43,465 nt of DNA from an uncultured Clostridium sp. (GCA_900554565.1 USHX01000014.1:1-43465), one strand, 5' to 3'; counted from the stretch's first letter, positions 1 through 8,428 are shown. Notes: generated by a model from the letters alone, not told the origin. Made by a program: numbers and translations.

Positions 1-502
1 ATATTTTTTTATTATTTTTTAATAAATATTTTATTATTAAAAAAATTATTGTTGTTTTTCCTGATTTATTTTTTCCAAATATATTTATTATTTTATTATT
101 ATTTATTTTTGTTATATTAATTTTGTTTTCTATTTTTTTACTAATTATTTTTAATATATTAATTTCATTTTTTATTTTTTTACTATTTTTATTTTCTATA
201 TAAATTTTATCTATTTTTAATTCTTTTAGTTTATTTATTTTTTCTAAATCATTTTTATTTAATATGAAAATAATTTCAATTTTTTTATTTACTTTTCTTA
301 TTTTTTTTATTAATTCTTCTATACTTATTTCTCCTGGTATTAATTCACTTATAATTATTACATCTATATTTTTTATTTTTTCTAAAATTTCTAATATGCC
401 TTCTCTATATTCTAAATTATTAAAAATTATTTTTAAATTTCTATTTTTAGATATCTTTTCAATTATATTTTTATCATCAATAGCTGTTATTACTCTTTTC
501 AT
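1..502 (-). CDS. CpaE/MinD-like P-loop ATPase of the left T4SS operon, partial
   Basis: Partial gene running off the left edge; about 167 residues are visible from the ATG at 502. The N-terminal ~125 residues alternate hydrophobic strands and charged helices in a pattern like a degenerate response-regulator receiver domain (DVIIIS, then KKIEIIFIL). A Walker A motif, GKNKSGKTT, follows at residues 143-151. A receiver-like domain followed by a ParA/MinD-type P-loop is the plan of CpaE/TadZ proteins, which position secretion or pilus machines, and such genes occur in clostridial transfer loci. It overlaps the end of the upstream VirB4 gene by 26 bp and has its own AAGGTGA ribosome site, so translation is probably coupled. 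The rest of the ATPase is missing, so the subfamily is uncertain. Confidence 0.6.
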   Translation of the reverse strand, partial: MKRVITAIDDKNIIEKISKNRNLKIIFNNLEYREGILEILEKIKNIDVIIISELIPGEISIEELIKKIRKVNKKIEIIFILNKNDLEKINKLKELKIDKIYIENKNSKKIKNEINILKIISKKIENKINITKINNNKIINIFGKNKSGKTTIIFLIIKYLLKNNKKI

Positions 503-2297
503 TTTTGTCTTCACCTTCTAGAATTTCTATTTCCTTTTCTGAACTTTCTATTTTTGTTAATATATGATCTTCTCCTACGAACATTAAACATTCTCCTCTT
601 TTTAAGGATTTTATTTCTATTTTTTCTTTTTCTGATAAATTTGCAAATTCAGATAATATTTTTATATTCTCTTCTTCTAATGCAAAAAAAGTTTTTATAC
701 TAGAGTTATTTAAAATACTTTTTCCATATGTACCATTATCTAAACTAAATATATCTGATATGTCTTGTGTTATTGCTACTCCACTTCCACTATATTTTCT
801 AATTGTTTTAAATATTTTATAAATAAAACTTGCAACTTCTTTATTAGAAGTAACTCCTATTAACCTCCAAATTTCATCTAAATATATTGCTTTTTTCTTT
901 TTTCTATTTTCTTTAATTTTGTCCCAAAAAATTTCTGTAAATAAATACATTCCATATTTTATATTTTCTTCCCCTAAATCATAAATGTCTGCAACTATTA
1001 AATCATTATCCAGTCTAATATTTGAGTGTTCATTAAAAAATTTCATTGAACCTTTAACGAATGGAATTAGTTTTGTTTGAAATTTTTTAGTGTTTTTATC
1101 TTGCCCTAATATTTCATATAGCTCTCCTAATATTGGCATTTCATTAGGCTCCTTAAAAACTATTTTATTTTTTACTGTTTTATATAAACTATTATCATCG
1201 AAATTTATATTTCTATTTTTATATGTTTTTATTAATTTTTCTTCAATTATGGCTTTTTCTTCTTCATCTAATTCTCCAAAAATCAGATTAAAAAATCCTA
1301 TTAATTTTCCAATTTTTGTAGCTAAATATCCACTTTCTCCTTCTTCTAAACTTTCTTTCCTTATTTCTAAAATATTTATATATGTATTTGAATTTGGTCC
1401 TATTTTTATTTGTGTCCCTTTTAATTTTTCACATAAATTATTGTATTCTCTCTCTGGGTCAATTATATATTGATTTATTCCTAATAATTTATATCTTAAA
1501 ATTAACAATTTTGTATAAAAGGATTTCCCGGCACCACTTGTTCCAAAAATACACATATTAGCATTTTTGTATTTTTCAGTATTATACCTATCTATAAAAA
1601 CTAATGAATTATTATAAATATTAGTTCCTATAAATATTCCATTTTTATCAAATATCGTAGAAGATATAAAAGGATAAGTTGACAACAATCCTGATGTTAG
1701 AATATTTCTTCTTGCTGCTTCTTTTATACTTTTATTATTTTCCATTATTGGTAAATTAGTTAAAAATATTTCTTCTTGTCTAAAATTTGCTCTTCTAGTT
1801 TGCATTCCCTTACTTTCTGCTATTCCTTCTATTTTATTTAAATAATATTCTAAATCTTTTTTATTATCTGCATAAACTGTAATATAAATATATAGAAAAT
1901 ATATATCTTGATTATTTACTTGAATCTCTTTTCTTATATATTTCGCATCATTATATGTAAAAGCTGCTATATCAATATCTTCTCTATTTTGATTGCTTTC
2001 TTTTAATTCTACTCCTACATTTCCTATGTGATAAGTTAAATCTTTTATTGTTTTATATGAATCTTGCTTTTCATAAAAAATTGAAATATTCATATTTATG
2101 TTTGTTTCTATTAATGTCTTTAGTAATATATCGTTTTGCTCTCTATAATAATTTACCACTATTAACCCTGAATAATACAAATCATCTATTTCTAAATATT
2201 TAGGATTTTCCATATTTATATATGATGGACTTATTTCATCTTTTTCATCTATTGCTCCTGAAAAAAAATTGTTTTTATCTTCTTTTTGCTTTTTTAT
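477..2297 (-). CDS. VirB4-like T4SS ATPase (left locus), apparent AUA start
   Basis: Energises a type IV secretion channel at the inner membrane. The ATPase core has Walker A (FGTSGAGKSFYTK, nt about 1520-1560), the VirB4-type YIIDPEREY segment just after it, a Walker B-like AIYLDEIW and a downstream SGVAITQD. The first ATG, at 2213, leaves out residues (DEISPSYIN) that align with the start of the VirB4 N-domain in the right-hand locus. It also has no ribosome site. In frame 28 codons upstream is AUA (2297-2295), 8 nt after GGAGG, with no ATG, GTG, TTG or ATT between. With that start the protein is 606 residues. It follows the 190-residue N-domain gene and overlaps the CpaE-like gene. If AUA is not used, a 578-residue product from 2213 is the alternative. 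Confidence 0.8.
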   Translation of the reverse strand: MKKQKEDKNNFFSGAIDEKDEISPSYINMENPKYLEIDDLYYSGLIVVNYYREQNDILLKTLIETNINMNISIFYEKQDSYKTIKDLTYHIGNVGVELKESNQNREDIDIAAFTYNDAKYIRKEIQVNNQDIYFLYIYITVYADNKKDLEYYLNKIEGIAESKGMQTRRANFRQEEIFLTNLPIMENNKSIKEAARRNILTSGLLSTYPFISSTIFDKNGIFIGTNIYNNSLVFIDRYNTEKYKNANMCIFGTSGAGKSFYTKLLILRYKLLGINQYIIDPEREYNNLCEKLKGTQIKIGPNSNTYINILEIRKESLEEGESGYLATKIGKLIGFFNLIFGELDEEEKAIIEEKLIKTYKNRNINFDDNSLYKTVKNKIVFKEPNEMPILGELYEILGQDKNTKKFQTKLIPFVKGSMKFFNEHSNIRLDNDLIVADIYDLGEENIKYGMYLFTEIFWDKIKENRKKKKAIYLDEIWRLIGVTSNKEVASFIYKIFKTIRKYSGSGVAITQDISDIFSLDNGTYGKSILNNSSIKTFFALEEENIKILSEFANLSEKEKIEIKSLKRGECLMFVGEDHILTKIESSEKEIEILEGEDKNEKSNNSY

Positions 2298-2298
2298 T

Positions 2299-2424
2299 TT
2301 TTTCTCCTCCTTTAATTTATTATTTATTTAATTTTATTTATTATTTTTTATTTTTAAATTTTTTTATATTTTATTTTTCTATTTTAATTTCTATTTTTAT
2401 ATTTTTTTATTTTAATTTTTATTT
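2299..2424 (-). other. AT-only spacer between the two left-locus VirB4 genes
   Basis: The spacer is almost pure A/T, with runs such as TTTTTATATTTTTTTATTT repeated at about 2393 and 2417. The ribosome site AAAGGAGGAG lies at its downstream end (2313-2304). I see no coding potential or hairpin terminator in it, so the two genes are probably co-transcribed. Confidence 0.5.
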
Positions 2425-2997
2425 TTATATTTTTTTATTTAAATATTTTTTAGTATTAAGAAAAGAAAAAAATATTTTTTCAATTTCTTGTTTTGTTGAT
2501 AGTTCGAATACAGAATTTCCTGACCTTGATAAACATTCTTTTATTTTAAAATATTTTTCTTTTAAATCATTTTTTAAAATTTCTTCTGAATTAAATGAAT
2601 CTTTTTTTGAATTAATTTTGTTTGAAATAATTATAAAAAAATCTTTTGATGCTGATTTTCTATTTAAATTAATTTTATTTATATAATTAATATATTCTTT
2701 TGAAATTTCTTTTAAATATTTATTTTCTTTTTTGGAGATATTTTTTTGAATATTTTTTATGTGTGGAGTTAAATCCATTTTATTGCTTTGAATTAAAATT
2801 TGGATATCAAAATTACATGTTTTTAAAAATATTTTATAAGAATTTAAAATTGCTTCTTTTTCTAAATCCGATTTTAAATTATAATTAATTGGATTTATTT
2901 TTATTATTTTTATTAATCTATTATCTTTTGTTTTTACAATTCCATCATCATATATTTTTTGAATTGGCAGCCATTCCTGCAAAGTTTTTTTTCTTAT
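2425..2997 (-). CDS. VirB4 N-domain / TraC-like T4SS protein (left locus), apparent AUA start
   Basis: About 190 residues. The segment LQEWLPIQKIYDDGIV...INPINYNL matches, residue class for residue class, the FMEFDKIEDNMIV...CQGINYDL segment of the 412-residue protein in the right-hand T4SS locus. Both lie directly before a VirB4 ATPase gene, so this is the same split-off N-domain (TraC-like). Unlike its counterpart it has no membrane helix. A longer reading from TTG 3078 or ATG 3024 is unlikely: those codons lie in or upstream of the -10 element of the operon promoter (TTGACA 3046-3051, TAGAAT 3023-3028), before any plausible transcript start. The only codon placed correctly after GGAGGTG (3010-3004) is AUA at 2997-2995. 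The function as a T4SS recruitment domain is inferred. Confidence 0.7.
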   Translation of the reverse strand: MRKKTLQEWLPIQKIYDDGIVKTKDNRLIKIIKINPINYNLKSDLEKEAILNSYKIFLKTCNFDIQILIQSNKMDLTPHIKNIQKNISKKENKYLKEISKEYINYINKINLNRKSASKDFFIIISNKINSKKDSFNSEEILKNDLKEKYFKIKECLSRSGNSVFELSTKQEIEKIFFSFLNTKKYLNKKI

Positions 2998-3022
2998 TTT
3001 TTTCACCTCCAATTTATTTTGC

Positions 3023-3051
3023 ATTCTACTCTCTTTTTTTATCTTTGTCAA
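3023..3051 (-). promoter_or_regulatory. Sigma-A-type promoter of the left T4SS operon
   Basis: On the minus strand TTGACA (3051-3046) and TAGAAT (3028-3023) are separated by exactly 17 nt. The transcript would start near 3016 and reach the GGAGG at 3010 almost at once, giving a very short leader. This placement rules out the upstream TTG and ATG codons as starts for the first gene. Confidence 0.75.
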
Positions 3052-3060
3052 GAGCTTTTC

Positions 3061-3077
3061 ATCGACAAAAATCGACA
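3061..3077 (-). promoter_or_regulatory. Tandem Spo0A-like boxes upstream of the left T4SS promoter
   Basis: Minus strand reads TGTCGAT TTT TGTCGAT: two identical 7-mers with a 3-bp gap, a 10-bp pitch. They end 10 bp upstream of the -35 element. The Spo0A box consensus is TGTCGAA (TGNCGAA) and the classic abrB operator uses the same spacing. The last base differs here, so binding by Spo0A is inferred. Confidence 0.5.
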
Positions 3078-3229
3078 AAAGTTAAAAATGAATTTTATTT
3101 TTTATTTTAATATTTTTAAAAAATCCTTTATTAATACATTTTATTTATCTAAAAATTCTTCTTTCAACTTTTTTTAAAATTTTTTTATTTTTTTGAATAT
3201 TTTTTTTCGTTTTGTTCATAATAATGTTA

Positions 3230-3642
3230 TAAGGTTAATAATAGTTGAGCGAAGAATATTATTAGATAATTTTTTGTTTAATAATATTCGAGCAAAGATT
3301 TATTATAGTGTATGTATATATATTATAATAGGTCGGCGATAAGAATTTATTATTTGTATGTAGGCTGTATAAAAATTATTTTTATATTTATTCTATATTT
3401 TTAATTTAAAAATATATGGTCAAATTATAGGTAATAAATTCGAGCTAAGATTATTTTTATATCTAATATATTTTTAGTGGTTGTTATTAGTCCTTTCAGG
3501 ATGAATACAGTTACTTGTGGTGTACTAATGGTCAAGCGACTGATTAATATATTTGGTATCTAGCTTATTTATATAGCAATATATATTAGGTTACAATATT
3601 AGATATATTAGTTTTAGTTAAGATTATTATTAGCTTTATAGA
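3230..3642 (+). ncRNA. Candidate structured RNA between the left T4SS operon and gyrB
   Basis: There is no open reading frame of note in this stretch, but it holds several perfect distant complementary arms. They are GAATATTATTA (3254-3264) with TAATAATATTC (3279-3289), GAATTTATTA (3343-3352) with TAATAAATTC (3432-3441), and TATATCTAATAT (3458-3469) with ATATTAGATATA (3596-3607). The first two stems share flanks: GCGA-A before the 5' arm, and CGAGC(A/T)AAGAT directly after the 3' arm. The third stem encloses a less AT-rich core (about 3480-3550). A 15-bp hairpin followed by a T-rich run on the plus strand ends it. I do not recognise the family (not tmRNA, RNase P RNA or 6S by eye). Strand is favoured by the terminator only. 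Confidence 0.45.
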
Positions 3643-3677
3643 TTAATGGCAGAGAAATTAATTTTCTCTGCCATTAA
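3643..3677. terminator. 15-bp perfect hairpin at the end of gyrB
   Basis: TTAATGGCAGAGAAA (3643-3657) and its exact reverse complement (3663-3677) surround a 5-nt loop. The T-rich stretch AAATTTTATTTTT follows on the plus strand, so it best terminates a plus-strand transcript from 3230-3640. It lies 9 bp past the gyrB stop and may also end the gyrB message. Confidence 0.75.
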
Positions 3678-3686
3678 ATTTTATTT

Positions 3687-5615
3687 TTAAATATCTAAAT
3701 TTTTAACATATTTTGCATTTTGTTGAATAAATTCTCTTCTTGGCTCAACTTCATCTCCCATTAATAAAGAGAATATTTCATCTGCTTTTATAGCGTCATC
3801 CATAGTTACTTTTACTAAAATTCTAGTTTCAGGATTCATTGTTGTATCCCATAATTGTTCTGGGTTCATTTCCCCTAAACCTTTGTATCTTTGAAGTCCT
3901 AATTGATCTCTAGAAATTCCTTTTTCTTCTAATTCTTTATATGCTTTATCTAGGTCTTCATCAGTATAACAATATACATCTTTCATACCTTTTTTAGATA
4001 ATTTATATAAAGGTGGTTGAGCTAAGTAAACATTTCCGTTTTCAATTAATGGTCTCATATATCTAAAGAAGAATGTTAATAATAATGTTCTAATATGTGC
4101 ACCATCAACATCTGCATCAGCCATAATTATAACTTTTCCATATCTAATTTTTGTAATATCAAAGTCAGGTCCTATTCCAGCTCCAACAGCTAAAATTACA
4201 GGGTTTAATTTATCATTTCCATAAATTTTATCTGCTCTTGCCTTTTCAACATTAAGCATTTTTCCCCATAAAGGTAATATAGCTTGGAATTTTCTATCTC
4301 TACCTTGTTTTGCACTTCCACCAGCAGAGTCTCCCTCAACTATATAAACTTCGCATTCATCAGCGTTTTTGCTACTGCAATCTGCTAATTTACCAGGTAA
4401 TGTTGAAGTTTCTAAAGAATTTTTCTTTCTTACTAATTCTCTTGCTTTTCTTGCGGCTTCTCTAGCACGAGATGCACTAATACATTTTTCCAAAACAGAT
4501 TTAGCAACATTTGGATTTTCTTCTAAAAAGTTTGATAAAGCTTCATTTACCATACTTTGAACAACACCTGTAACTTCACTATTCCCTAGCTTTGTCTTAG
4601 TTTGTCCTTCAAATTGTGGTTCTTTAACTTTTACAGATACTACAGCTGTAATACCTTCTCTTATATCTTCACCTTGTAAGTTATTATCTTTTTCTTTTAA
4701 AAACTTATGACTTCTTGCATAATCATTAAAAACTTTTGTTAACGCTCTTTTAAATCCCTCTAAATGAGTTCCACCTTCTATTGTATTAATATTATTTACA
4801 AATGTATAAATATTTTCTGAATAACTTGTTGTATATTGAATTGCAATTTCAACTGGAATTTCACCATTTTTTTCTATATAAATTGGTGATTTGTGTAATT
4901 TTTCTTTATTTTTATTTAAAAATTCAACAAAAGAATTTAAGCCACCTTCAAAACAGAATTCTGCTTTTTTAGGAGTTTCCTCTCTTTTATCTTCTATTAT
5001 AATTTTTAAACCTTTTGTTAAAAATGCCATTTCTCTAAATCTTTTTTCTAGAGTTTCGTAACTATAATCTAAACTTTCAAAAATAGTATCATCTGCTAAG
5101 AATCTAACTTTAGTTCCTGTTCCTTTTGCATCCCCTATTTTTTCTAATTTCTTAATAGTTTTTCCTTTTTCAAAATACATTTGGTAAAGTCCGCCATCTC
5201 TTTTTATAGTAACTTCTGTCCATGAAGATAAAGCATTAACTACAGAAGCACCAACTCCATGAAGTCCGCCAGAAACTTTATATCCACTGTCTCCACCGAA
5301 TTTTCCACCAGCATGTAAAACAGTATAAACTGTCTCAGCTGTTGATATTTTAGTTTTAGGGTGAATTTCTACTGGTATACCTCTACCATTATCTTCTACA
5401 CAAATAATATTTCCTGGTTCTATAGTTACATTTATTTCTGTACAATATCCTGCTAAAGCTTCATCAACACAGTTATCAACAATTTCATAAACCATATGAT
5501 GAAGACCTCTTACAGATGTACTACCAATATACATACCAGGTCTTTTTCTTACGGCTTCAAGGCCTTCCAATACTTGAATCTGCTCTGCTCCGTATTTATG
5601 ATTGTACTTTTCCAT
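3687..5615 (-). CDS. gyrB: DNA gyrase subunit B
   Basis: The ATP-driven subunit of gyrase, which introduces negative supercoils with GyrA. At 642 residues it has the usual length for a Firmicute GyrB. The GHKL ATPase domain is visible (VDNCVDEALAGY, then DNGRGIPVE and GGLHGVGASVVNALS). The transducer segment QTKTKLGN follows, then the TOPRIM domain with EGDSAGGSAKQGRDRKFQ and the DADVDGAHI metal site. The typical C-terminus QRYKGLGEMNPEQLW...REFIQQNAKYV is intact. The ATG follows the recF stop codon directly (TAAATG), and its AAAGGAGG site lies inside the last recF codons, so the two are translationally coupled. gyrA is not in this window. Confidence 0.98.
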   Translation of the reverse strand: MEKYNHKYGAEQIQVLEGLEAVRKRPGMYIGSTSVRGLHHMVYEIVDNCVDEALAGYCTEINVTIEPGNIICVEDNGRGIPVEIHPKTKISTAETVYTVLHAGGKFGGDSGYKVSGGLHGVGASVVNALSSWTEVTIKRDGGLYQMYFEKGKTIKKLEKIGDAKGTGTKVRFLADDTIFESLDYSYETLEKRFREMAFLTKGLKIIIEDKREETPKKAEFCFEGGLNSFVEFLNKNKEKLHKSPIYIEKNGEIPVEIAIQYTTSYSENIYTFVNNINTIEGGTHLEGFKRALTKVFNDYARSHKFLKEKDNNLQGEDIREGITAVVSVKVKEPQFEGQTKTKLGNSEVTGVVQSMVNEALSNFLEENPNVAKSVLEKCISASRAREAARKARELVRKKNSLETSTLPGKLADCSSKNADECEVYIVEGDSAGGSAKQGRDRKFQAILPLWGKMLNVEKARADKIYGNDKLNPVILAVGAGIGPDFDITKIRYGKVIIMADADVDGAHIRTLLLTFFFRYMRPLIENGNVYLAQPPLYKLSKKGMKDVYCYTDEDLDKAYKELEEKGISRDQLGLQRYKGLGEMNPEQLWDTTMNPETRILVKVTMDDAIKADEIFSLLMGDEVEPRREFIQQNAKYVKNLDI

Positions 5616-6692
5616 TTAATTTCCTCCTTTTATTACTTTACCTTCTTTTACATTATATATTAAAATATTTTGATTTTCAATGTCAATTTTATCTGTACAA
5701 GTTATAATAACTTGAGTATTATGAATTTTTTCTAAAAAATGTTCTCTTCTCTTTTTGTCCAATTCTGACATAAAATCATCTAATAATAAAATTGGATATT
5801 CTCCTATTTCATCATAAATAATATTTAATTCTGACAATTTTAAAGAAAGTATAGCTGTTCTATGTTGTCCTTGCGAACCATAGATATCTAATTGTTTCTT
5901 ATTAATATATATCACAAAATCATCTCGATGTACACCCTTTGTAGTAAAACCTTTTACAATATCTAACTTTCTCCTTTGTTTTAATAAATTCAAATATTCT
6001 TCCTTATTATTACACTCAGAAATATATTCAATTTCAATTTCTTCTTTTTTATCTGTTATTTCACTATGAATGTTTTTTATTTTATTTTTTATTTTTTCAA
6101 TAAATTCATTTCTATATCTATTAATATTAATTGCATATTCTGCTAATTTTTCATCCCAAATTTCTAATAATTCTTCACTTTTATTTTCTTCTCTTATTTG
6201 TCTTAAATAATTATTTCTTTGTTCTAAAGTTTTTAAATATAAATTTAAATTATGCATATAATTTGGTTTTAATTGACTAATCATTATATCCAAAAATCTT
6301 CTTCTATTTTGTGGTCCACCTTTTAAAATGTTAATATCATCTGGAGTAAAAATAACAACATTAATATTCCCTAATAATTCACTCAATTTTTTTAATCTTA
6401 CTCCATTAACAAAAACACTTTTTTTATTTGCTAAATTAATTTTTATTTTTCCATCACGGTCTGATTTTTTATATTCAATTTCTATAGTTGAATTTTCTGA
6501 ATCTAATTTAATCATTTCTTTATCTTTTTTTGTTCTAAAAGATTTTCCCATACTGCACAAAAAAATAGCTTCTATTATATTTGTTTTTCCTTGTGCATTT
6601 TCTCCATAAAAAATATTTACATTTTCTTTTAAATTAATTTCTTCATTATTATAATTTCTAAAATTATTTATTTTTATTTTATTTATCCACAT
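5616..6692 (-). CDS. recF: DNA replication and repair protein RecF
   Basis: An SMC-like ABC ATPase that helps load RecA on gapped DNA. Walker A is GENAQGKTN near residue 35. The C-terminal signature and Walker B regions are present (GSQGQHRTAILSLKLSEL, then LLLDDFMSELD). The start is taken at ATG 6692 (MWINKIKINNFRNY), which gives 358 residues and matches the family start; a GGAG site lies 6 nt upstream. The in-frame ATG at 6704 would add four residues and overlaps that site. The start codon lies inside a DnaA box. The S4-domain yaaA/rlbA gene often found between dnaN and recF is absent. Confidence 0.96.
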   Translation of the reverse strand: MWINKIKINNFRNYNNEEINLKENVNIFYGENAQGKTNIIEAIFLCSMGKSFRTKKDKEMIKLDSENSTIEIEYKKSDRDGKIKINLANKKSVFVNGVRLKKLSELLGNINVVIFTPDDINILKGGPQNRRRFLDIMISQLKPNYMHNLNLYLKTLEQRNNYLRQIREENKSEELLEIWDEKLAEYAININRYRNEFIEKIKNKIKNIHSEITDKKEEIEIEYISECNNKEEYLNLLKQRRKLDIVKGFTTKGVHRDDFVIYINKKQLDIYGSQGQHRTAILSLKLSELNIIYDEIGEYPILLLDDFMSELDKKRREHFLEKIHNTQVIITCTDKIDIENQNILIYNVKEGKVIKGGN

Positions 6693-6714
6693 ATTATTCT
6701 CCATTTGTGTATAA
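6683..6714 (-). promoter_or_regulatory. Two DnaA boxes over the recF start
   Basis: TTATCCACA reads on the plus strand at 6683-6691, and its complement supplies the recF start (ATGTGGATAAA). TTATACACA reads on the minus strand at 6714-6706, just upstream of the ribosome site. Both match the DnaA consensus TTATNCACA, so DnaA binding could block recF translation initiation DNA or transcription there. Confidence 0.55.
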
Positions 6715-7309
6715 CTTTTATCTCTTTTTTTCTTTTTTTTACTAATTTATTCTAATTTATTCTAATTTTTTTGATTTTTTATATATTTTTTAAATATAAA
6801 ATTATATTACTAAAAAAATAAATCGGCTTATTTTTGATTTTAACGCTTCGTTTTTTTGCATTTTTTTATAAATTACTAATATTTTTTTATTTTTATTGCA
6901 TTTTTATAATTATATTATATTTAAAATTAATTATTTCGGATTGTTTTTGCCGATTTTAGCTTATTTTTGGTTGTTTTTATATTTTTTGCTTTTTTTTTCT
7001 AATTTATTCTTTTTTTTTCGATTTTTTACTATTTTTTTAATAATAAAAATTTAATTATTATTTTTAAATTGATTTTATTTTTATTTTTTATATTATTTTT
7101 TTTAAAATTAATAAATAAAAAGTTATCCACACCCCTATTATCTCTCGAAATCTTTTTTTTTCGATTTTTAACTAATTTATTCTATTTTTTTCATATTTTA
7201 AAAAATTAGTTTTCCACAGAGGTTATCCACAATTTGTAAATATAAAGTGGATAACTTTTTTCATAATAAATTAGAAAGGCAGAATTTCTTCTACCTTTTT
7301 TACATTTTT
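6715..7309. other. Long AT-rich spacer between recF and dnaN with DnaA boxes
   Basis: About 600 bp without a gene. Most is low-complexity T-rich sequence. The 11-mer CTAATTTATTC occurs at 6742, 6752, 6999 and 7172. The right third holds TTATCCACA at 7123-7131 and 7223-7231, an inverted copy AGTGGATAA at 7246-7254, and a near match TTTTCCACA at about 7210. It therefore forms a third DnaA-box cluster of the origin. I see no coding potential. Confidence 0.6.
7275..7298. terminator. Hairpin after dnaN
   Basis: AAAGGCAGAA (7275-7284) pairs with TTCTACCTTT (7289-7298) around a 4-nt loop, with one G-T pair. It lies 11 bp past the dnaN stop. The T-run is stronger on the plus-strand side, so its direction is uncertain. 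Confidence 0.5.
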
Positions 7310-8428
7310 TTATTCTTCTTTTAATCTAATTGGTAAAATCATATAAGTATAATCATTATTTTCAACAGACTTAATCAAACATGGTGAAATACTTGTACCA
7401 AATTCAACAAAAACTTCTTCATCATCAATAGCTTTTAAACTATCTAAGAAATATTTTGGATTAAATCCTGCTTCTAAATTTTTCCCTTCTGTTGAAACAT
7501 ATAGCTCTTCTTTTGCATCTCCAGTTTGGTTAGTACAAGAAATTGTAACTTTTCCAATATCAACTTGTACTTTTACCGGATACTTTTTTTCTTTTTCAAC
7601 ACTAGATGCTGAAATTAAACTAACTCTTTCAAAACTATTTTGTAAACTATTTTTATTTACTCTAACTCTTGTTTCCCAATTACTTGGAATAACATTTTTA
7701 TAATTTAAAAATTCTCCATCTAAAATTCTTGTTACAACTTTACAATTATCCATTTCGAATAATGCTTGATTCTTAGAAACCCCTATTTTCACTGGTTCGA
7801 AAGAATCAGAAATAATTTTATTAACTTCGTTTAAAGTTTTTCCTGGTATTACTGCACTAAAATTATTGCTTTGTTTATTTAAATAAATACTTCTTAATGC
7901 AAGTCTAAATCCATCAACAGCAACTAAATTTAGTTTATTATTTTCGATTTCAAACAAGCATCCTGTAAAAATAGGTCTACTTTCTTCACTACTAACAGCA
8001 AAACTTGTTTTTCTAATCATATTTTTTAGAACATTTTGGTCAATTTCTATAGAATTTTCAATTTCTATTTTTGGAAGTTCTGGAAATTCTTCTGGATTCA
8101 TTGTAGCTAATTTATATAAAGATCCTTCACATTCAATTTCTAATAAATTATTTTCATTTAGTGAAATATAAATTTCTGTATCAGGTAATTTTCTAATAAT
8201 TTCACTAAACATTATAGCATTTACAACTGTACTTCCTTGTTCTTTTACTTCACAATCCATTACATACTCAATACCGATTTCTAAATCGTATGTAGTTAAT
8301 TTTATTTCATTGTCATTTGTTTGAATTAGAATTCCTTCTAGTATAGGCATTGTAGTTTTAGAAGCTACACCTTTTACTACGGAATTAATAGCTTTAATGA
8401 TTTTGTCTTTATAACAAACAATTTTCAT
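7310..8428 (-). CDS. dnaN: DNA polymerase III sliding clamp (beta subunit)
   Basis: A ring-shaped clamp that tethers DNA polymerase III to the template. At 372 residues it has the normal length for three clamp domains. Family segments seen include ILEGILIQTNDNEIKLTTYDL near residue 30, RPIFTGCLFE and VAVDGFRLALR near residue 160, and the C-terminal YMILPIRL strand that closes the peptide-binding pocket. AAAGGAGG lies 7 nt before the ATG. It follows dnaA on the same strand but is separated from it by the 330-bp origin spacer. The AT-rich unwinding region ends right at its ribosome site. Confidence 0.97.
   Translation of the reverse strand: MKIVCYKDKIIKAINSVVKGVASKTTMPILEGILIQTNDNEIKLTTYDLEIGIEYVMDCEVKEQGSTVVNAIMFSEIIRKLPDTEIYISLNENNLLEIECEGSLYKLATMNPEEFPELPKIEIENSIEIDQNVLKNMIRKTSFAVSSEESRPIFTGCLFEIENNKLNLVAVDGFRLALRSIYLNKQSNNFSAVIPGKTLNEVNKIISDSFEPVKIGVSKNQALFEMDNCKVVTRILDGEFLNYKNVIPSNWETRVRVNKNSLQNSFERVSLISASSVEKEKKYPVKVQVDIGKVTISCTNQTGDAKEELYVSTEGKNLEAGFNPKYFLDSLKAIDDEEVFVEFGTSISPCLIKSVENNDYTYMILPIRLKEE

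Noticed and set aside
264..521. Plus-strand open frame of 85 residues rich in Phe and Ile
   Set aside because: It lies antisense to the CpaE-like gene and is an artefact of AT-rich sequence; it has no ribosome site.
3024..3078. TTG 3078 or ATG 3024 as start of the left VirB4 N-domain gene
   Set aside because: Both lie within or upstream of a consensus promoter for the same operon and have no ribosome site, so they should not be on the transcript from that promoter.
2222..3177. Several plus-strand hydrophobic open frames
   Set aside because: They mirror the minus-strand VirB4 N-domain gene and its promoter region; composition is Phe/Leu/Tyr-rich noise.
3079..3686. tmRNA, RNase P RNA, 6S RNA or a CRISPR array in the spacer after gyrB
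   Set aside because: None of the conserved sequence words of those RNAs was seen, and the repeated CGAGC-AAGAT words are too irregular in spacing for a CRISPR array.
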